Of a stretch of DNA of 8,930 nt, positions 5,378-8,930 are shown piece after piece. The position numbers and the translations under genes were made by a program. The notes beneath the pieces were generated by a model that did not search any database, was not told the origin of the DNA, and saw nothing but the letters and a program-made list of their open reading frames with translations. Origin of the DNA: Saprospiraceae bacterium. Its GTDB lineage: Bacteria > Bacteroidota > Bacteroidia > Chitinophagales > Saprospiraceae. The DNA is taken from positions 1-8,930 of the forward strand of contig JACMMM010000108.1 of the NCBI GenBank assembly GCA_014379065.1. The letters run 5' to 3'. Within the stretch, counting starts at the first letter, position 1, and each line of letters begins with the position of its first letter.

Positions 5378-7966
5378 ATGAAAAATAAAGCATTTGCCCT
5401 AATGGCACTGTTTTGTTGTTTGTTCACCGCGTTGTGGGCGCAAAACCCCAGCGCGGACAGGCAAACGATGAGCGGGCCTTGGAAAGATATTCAGGAACTT
5501 GCCCTGCCAAAACCAAGTATGGAAGATCCGTCCCTTCCTGAAAAATTCCGCCTTTTGGAACTCAATGTAGAACAGCTTAAAGGTGTTTTGCAGCAGATCC
5601 TCCCGCAGGCTCAAGTGGAGCCAAAGGCATCCTACACATTCCTAGATGTACCCATGCCGGACGGCAGTTTTCAAAAGTTCAAGATTGAAAACGCTCCCGT
5701 GATGCACCCCGATTTGGCGGCAAAATTCCCAGACATCCACTCCTTTGCAGGAACGGGGGTAGACAACCCAGCCGCAAAAATTTATTTTGACTTCAACCCC
5801 TTCGGTTTTCATGCCATGATCATGACCGCTGGCAAAGCTCCCTTTTTTGTCGAGCCTGTCAGCAGGGGCGATATCGAACATTACCTCTCTTACGAGTATA
5901 CTGCCAGCGATTGGGAAAAAATGAAAACCGCATGTTCAAACCTCACCGGCTTCGAAGCGCCAAGCACACCTCTTTCGGCGGTTGGACAAAAAGCGGGAGA
6001 TTGTCAGCTCCGAACCTATCGCCTGGCCCTTGCTGCTAATGTTGAGTTCACTGCGGCGTTCGTCAACCCAACCGACCCAACCGGTGTGAACGGTGTGATG
6101 AATACCTTCGCCACACTGGTCATGTTCGTCAACGGTTTCTATATCACTGAGCTGGCTGTCCGGTTGCAATTGGTAGCCAACAACAACTTGCTCATCTTTA
6201 CTGCCAGCGACAACTATACCAACGGTGACGAGGGCACTATGGCCGGGGAAAACCAAGGCATTGTGGACGGCGCCATCGGGAACGGCAGCTACGACATCGC
6301 CCGCGCTTATGGAACATTGCCTTCTGGCGGTGCTAGGGGCATATCGCTTGAAATCGGCAACGTTTGCCAAAATGGAAGCAAAGCGCATGGCGCCACCGTA
6401 ACCGCTAGCCCTGCTGGCCTTGGTGCAGGTGGTTTTGCCACCCTTGAGATGCACGAAATGGGGCACCAGTTTGGGGCGAACCACACCTTCAACGAGAACA
6501 ATCTTGGTTCCTGCACGGCAGGGCAATTGAGTGGCGCCACCGCTTACGAACCTGGGAGCGGGAGCACGATCTTGTCTTATGGCGGCACTTGCAACGGCAG
6601 TGATGTTCAGGGTTTTCGCAGCAACTACTTTCACGCCATCAGCCTGCAAGAAATCGGCAATTACATAAGTGTCGGTGCTGGAAACACTTGTCCCACAACG
6701 GTAGGGCTTGCCAACAACGCCCCGACCGTGAGCGTAAGCGGCGCAGCCACGTACACCATCCCTGCGAGCACAGCTTTCCGGTTGACGGCAACTGGCAACG
6801 ATACCGATGGCGATCCCTTGACTTATTGTTGGGAACAGTTTGACAATCAACTCATCTCCCACCCACCGCTCTCTACAGCATCAAACGGACCTGTGTTTCG
6901 CTCAATCACACCGAGTGCATCTCCAACACGCTACTTTCCAAACCTTCCAGCCATACTGAATGGAACAAATCCCACTTGGGAAGTGCTGCCGAGTGTATCT
7001 CGAACCATGAATTTTCAGGTTACCGTGAGAGACAATACGCTGGGGGGCGGCTGCACAGATGAAGATGCTATGTCTGTCAACGTCGTAGGCACGGCCGGGC
7101 CATTCGCCATTACCGGCGTTGGCGCCAACCCTGTTTGCCTTTTAGCAGAAGACAACACCACCATCACCTGGAATGTGGCCAATACCACTGCCGCACCCGT
7201 CAATTGCGCCAACGTAGACATTTGGCTCTCGCTGGATGGGGGCACGACTTTCACAATCTTGCTGGTAGGCGGTACGCCCAATGATGGCACCCAACAAGTC
7301 GCCATCCCAGCCAACGCGGTCACCACGCAAGGCAGAATCATGGTGATAGGTTCCAACAACATCTTCCTTGACATCAATAACAGCGACATCCGGATTGACT
7401 GCCCGATGAACCGCACCGTGACCGATAACCCCGCCAGCGGTGTTTACAAAGTGCGCGATAAACTGCAAACATCTGGCCCGGTTGAGATTTTGCCTTTCAC
7501 AACTGCAAGATTTTTCGCTGGCAACGAAGTCGCACTGAAACCAGGCTTTCGGGCACATGCCGGATGCGACTTTATGGCAAGGATCAAACCATGCGACCCA
7601 TGCGTGGCAGGCAAGCCGCAAGATCTTGTAGACGGTACGGAAAACCCGAAGGTGTATTTCTACGAAATCCCGACGAGCGACCGGACAAACGGGACCTTGG
7701 ATTCGCCGCTCAAAGCATTTGCGTTTCCCAACCCGTTTGATCAAAACTTCACCCTAAGTTTTGAACTGCCTACTGCGGGTAAAGTGGAGATCCAATTGAT
7801 GGATTTTACGGGTAGAGAAATCCAAACGGTGTATCAAAACGATTCGCTGGATGCTGGGAAACACCAAGTTCCAATTGTCACCAACCAGTTGGGAGTTGGG
7901 GTGTACAATTGCCGCATCCTAAGCAATGGACACCAAGCACAAGTCAAGTTGGTGAAAATTAATTGA
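5378..7966 (+). CDS. Secreted reprolysin-like zinc metalloprotease with T9SS sorting domain
   Basis: This 862-aa protease would cleave proteins outside the cell. A signal peptide (1-21) is followed by a propeptide-like region (about 22-205) and a metzincin catalytic domain (about 209-435). The zinc motif HEMGHQFGANH gives ligands His359, His363 and His369 with catalytic Glu360. The expected Met-turn region reads STILSYGGTC, so the usual Met is Leu399. The family pattern EPGSGST before it and YFHAISLQEI after it are intact. Further on are a PKD/cadherin-like domain (about 446-570), an Ig-like segment (about 577-680), a 3-coathanger-like region (about 687-735) and a type A sorting domain (about 782-862, FPNPF at its start, GVYNCRI and KLVKI near the end) that directs export by T9SS. 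It is the second gene after the fibre-like protein and is closed by a strong terminator. The substrate is unknown. Confidence 0.93.
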   Translation: MKNKAFALMALFCCLFTALWAQNPSADRQTMSGPWKDIQELALPKPSMEDPSLPEKFRLLELNVEQLKGVLQQILPQAQVEPKASYTFLDVPMPDGSFQKFKIENAPVMHPDLAAKFPDIHSFAGTGVDNPAAKIYFDFNPFGFHAMIMTAGKAPFFVEPVSRGDIEHYLSYEYTASDWEKMKTACSNLTGFEAPSTPLSAVGQKAGDCQLRTYRLALAANVEFTAAFVNPTDPTGVNGVMNTFATLVMFVNGFYITELAVRLQLVANNNLLIFTASDNYTNGDEGTMAGENQGIVDGAIGNGSYDIARAYGTLPSGGARGISLEIGNVCQNGSKAHGATVTASPAGLGAGGFATLEMHEMGHQFGANHTFNENNLGSCTAGQLSGATAYEPGSGSTILSYGGTCNGSDVQGFRSNYFHAISLQEIGNYISVGAGNTCPTTVGLANNAPTVSVSGAATYTIPASTAFRLTATGNDTDGDPLTYCWEQFDNQLISHPPLSTASNGPVFRSITPSASPTRYFPNLPAILNGTNPTWEVLPSVSRTMNFQVTVRDNTLGGGCTDEDAMSVNVVGTAGPFAITGVGANPVCLLAEDNTTITWNVANTTAAPVNCANVDIWLSLDGGTTFTILLVGGTPNDGTQQVAIPANAVTTQGRIMVIGSNNIFLDINNSDIRIDCPMNRTVTDNPASGVYKVRDKLQTSGPVEILPFTTARFFAGNEVALKPGFRAHAGCDFMARIKPCDPCVAGKPQDLVDGTENPKVYFYEIPTSDRTNGTLDSPLKAFAFPNPFDQNFTLSFELPTAGKVEIQLMDFTGREIQTVYQNDSLDAGKHQVPIVTNQLGVGVYNCRILSNGHQAQVKLVKIN

Positions 7967-7994
7967 TCACTGAAGTCGTCTCAACAAAATTCAA

Positions 7995-8030
7995 AGCCGT
8001 GTCAGATTCGTCTGGCACGGCTCTTTTTTT
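7995..8030 (+). terminator. Strong Rho-independent terminator of the protease gene
   Basis: A 12-bp stem (7995-8006 with 8011-8022, one U-G wobble) closes a UUCG tetraloop and is followed by C and seven T's to 8030. It starts 29 bases after the protease stop codon. The T-run is only 15 bases before the next gene's ATG, so that gene must be transcribed mainly from a very close promoter. Confidence 0.92.
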
Positions 8031-8044
8031 GATATTTGCACCCT

Positions 8045-8761
8045 ATGCCGCTCCTCCTCACCAACCACCCGTTCCCCGGCGCTACGTTCGGCCTTTGGCA
8101 AATTGTCGAAAGCGAGGCGTTTTTCCGTGCCGACCTGCCCCTGTCGAGTGCCGAGGAGTCAGACTTGACGCAGCACCGCAACCCACTTCGCCGCCTCGAA
8201 TGGCTAGCCGGGCGCTGGCTTTTGCACAAATTGACCGATGCCCCCCAGCGACTGCCGATGGCTAAAGACGCTTTTTCAAAACCTTTTTTCCCAGAAAACC
8301 AACACCTCGGCTGTTCACTCAGTCATTCCAAGGGCACCGTAGGCGCACTTATCGTCAACAGCCAAAAGTCAACAGTCAACAGTCAACAGTCAACAGTCAA
8401 CAGTCAACAGTCTATTGGTTGCGACATCCAAGTTTTGACCGAAAAGATGTCCCGTATAGCACACAAATTCCTCAACGAAGTGGAAAAGGGTTTTGTAGAA
8501 AACCGTCTTGAGGAAGAAAATCTCGACCTGCTCCATCTATTCTGGACGGCCAAAGAAAGCCTTTACAAAGCGTACGGCTTGAAGGCATTGGACTTTCGAG
8601 AAAACATCTTTGTAGAAATTGGCCAGTGGGATGGGCTCTTGGGGGAAGGCATTGGCAGGGTTGAAAAAGGAGATTTTATGCAGGAATTCCAATTGGTTTT
8701 CAGCAAGATAGTGTTGCCCGAGGAAGGAGAACTTGTCACTGCGATTTGCCAGGAAAGATAG
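8045..8761 (+). CDS. 4'-phosphopantetheinyl transferase superfamily protein with repeat insertion
   Basis: This 238-aa enzyme would transfer the phosphopantetheine arm of CoA to a Ser of a carrier protein (fatty-acid, polyketide or peptide synthesis). Conserved PPTase parts are RLEWLAGRWLLHKL (50-63), KPFF (79-82), LSHSKGT (92-98), GCDIQ (125-129, metal ligand Asp127, with Gln129 where many members have Glu) and FWTAKESLYKAYG (166-178, Lys170/Glu171/Lys175). Residues 104-123 are an inserted STVNSQQ repeat, encoded by a 7-nt tandem repeat, in the loop just before GCDIQ. The ATG at 8045 is preferred over an in-frame TTG at 8036. GATATTTG (8031-8038) just upstream is one base from a -7 promoter element, which would give an almost leaderless mRNA. 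The target carrier protein is not in the window. Confidence 0.9.
   Translation: MPLLLTNHPFPGATFGLWQIVESEAFFRADLPLSSAEESDLTQHRNPLRRLEWLAGRWLLHKLTDAPQRLPMAKDAFSKPFFPENQHLGCSLSHSKGTVGALIVNSQKSTVNSQQSTVNSQQSIGCDIQVLTEKMSRIAHKFLNEVEKGFVENRLEEENLDLLHLFWTAKESLYKAYGLKALDFRENIFVEIGQWDGLLGEGIGRVEKGDFMQEFQLVFSKIVLPEEGELVTAICQER
8354..8412 (+). repeat. 7-nt tandem repeat (GTCAACA) inside the PPTase gene
   Basis: Six perfect GTCAACA units run from 8368 to 8409, followed by a partial GTC. They are preceded by one perfect unit (8354-8360) and one degenerate unit (8361-8367). Because 7 is not a multiple of 3, every frame reads the same seven-residue cycle (STVNSQQ in rotation) and none has a stop. Loss or gain of one or two units would shift the frame before the metal-binding GCDIQ motif. 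A change of three units adds or removes 7 residues in frame. Confidence 0.9.
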
Positions 8762-8766
8762 CGGAG

Positions 8767-8891
8767 ATTGGGGATTTGTTTATTTGGGGATTTGGGGATG
8801 GGCCAAAGCTTGAGTTTAGTTGCTTCTGCTAAATGGCTCGAATCCCAAGCTTTGGCCCATCCCCAAATCCCCAAAGAAACAAATACCCAAT
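8767..8891. repeat. Large GGGGATTTG inverted repeat (46-bp arms) between convergent gene ends
   Basis: The arms 8767-8812 and 8846-8891 match at 44 of 46 positions around a 33-base loop. The left arm starts 5 bases after the PPTase stop, and the right arm ends just before a TAA stop on the minus strand (8892-8894). Each arm has four G-tracts on its own strand (left: 8770-8773, 8786-8789, 8794-8797, 8800-8802) and could form a G-quadruplex. The repeat family is shared with 3314-3417. It may act as a two-way transcription barrier or mRNA end-protector. No typical T-run is present. Confidence 0.85.
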
Positions 8892-8930
8892 TTACCCAAC
8901 CAACCTCCGTGCCGTAATCGTCGAAGGCGA
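8892..8930 (-). CDS. Possible 3' end of a converging gene (partial)
   Basis: On the minus strand the frame entering from the right edge reads SPSTITARRLVG and then TAA at 8892-8894. That stop touches the outer end of the inverted repeat, as expected when a repeat sits between two convergent genes. Only 12 residues are visible, so no product can be named. The plus strand also has an open frame (ATG 8833) through this end reading NLRAVIVEG, which recalls the first strand of response regulators, but its early codons are repeat sequence. Confidence 0.3.
   Translation of the reverse strand, partial: SPSTITARRLVG

Noticed and set aside
5936..6862. 308-codon open frame antisense to the protease gene
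   Set aside because: It overlaps the catalytic and PKD-like regions of a clearly real gene. Its product has no recognisable domain, and it is a typical codon-bias shadow.
8036..8044. TTG start nine bases upstream of the PPTase ATG
   Set aside because: The TTG is part of the likely promoter element GATATTTG, and an ATG is available in frame.
8354..8412. CRISPR array
   Set aside because: The units are 7 nt, contiguous, lack spacers and lie inside a coding gene.
8563..8874. 103-codon minus-strand open frame over the PPTase 3' end
   Set aside because: It begins in the GGGGATTTG inverted repeat and runs antisense to conserved PPTase motifs.
8833..8930. Plus-strand gene start reading NLRAVIVEG, like a LytTR-type response regulator
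   Set aside because: The first 20 codons are the right arm of the inverted repeat, and the usual acidic pair after the first strand is disrupted by Gly. It cannot be judged without sequence to the right.

Overview
The window looks like a chromosomal segment from a Bacteroidota bacterium, probably of the Saprospiria/Chitinophagia type. Four things point there: a secreted metalloprotease with a type IX secretion (T9SS) C-terminal sorting domain, a perfect Bacteroidota-type promoter (TTTG-N17-TATATTTG), genes without clear Shine-Dalgarno sequences, and many dispersed inverted repeats between genes. The genus cannot be settled from the sequence alone.

Left part (1-3767): a terminator for a gene off the left edge is followed by three minus-strand genes. 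In transcription order they are a 111-aa helical protein of unknown function (3432-3767), a NarL/LuxR-type response regulator (2621-3259) and a membrane histidine kinase with a TPR sensor (132-2081). The regulator and kinase look like a cognate pair, but 539 bases separate them. About 450 of these are three stacked inverted-repeat elements (2169-2201, 2245-2494, 2511-2625). The leader of the regulator gene carries two more dispersed repeats, and its promoter lies inside the loop of one of them.

Middle (3768-5377): a 174-bp divergent promoter region contains four TGGAA boxes at an exact 11-bp spacing. It leads into a plus-strand secreted protein of 458 aa with tail-fibre-like repeats and a C-terminal coiled coil. 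The next gene starts 59 bases later with no terminator between them, so the two are probably co-transcribed.

Right part (5378-8930): the second gene is an 862-aa reprolysin-like metzincin with Ig/PKD-like domains, a 3-coathanger-like segment and a T9SS sorting domain. A strong UUCG-loop terminator ends this unit. A 4'-phosphopantetheinyl transferase follows, and its reading frame contains a 7-nt tandem repeat (six perfect units) placed where slippage would switch the gene off. The PPTase gene is followed by a 46-bp-arm inverted repeat that exactly fills the gap to a probable converging gene end at the right edge.

The two-component pair plausibly controls surface or secreted functions, but nothing in the sequence proves a link to the adjacent secreted proteins. 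I do not see a complete, clearly new multi-gene system. The most unusual items are the heptamer repeat inside the PPTase gene, the repeat island splitting the two-component pair, and the 11-bp-phased boxes.
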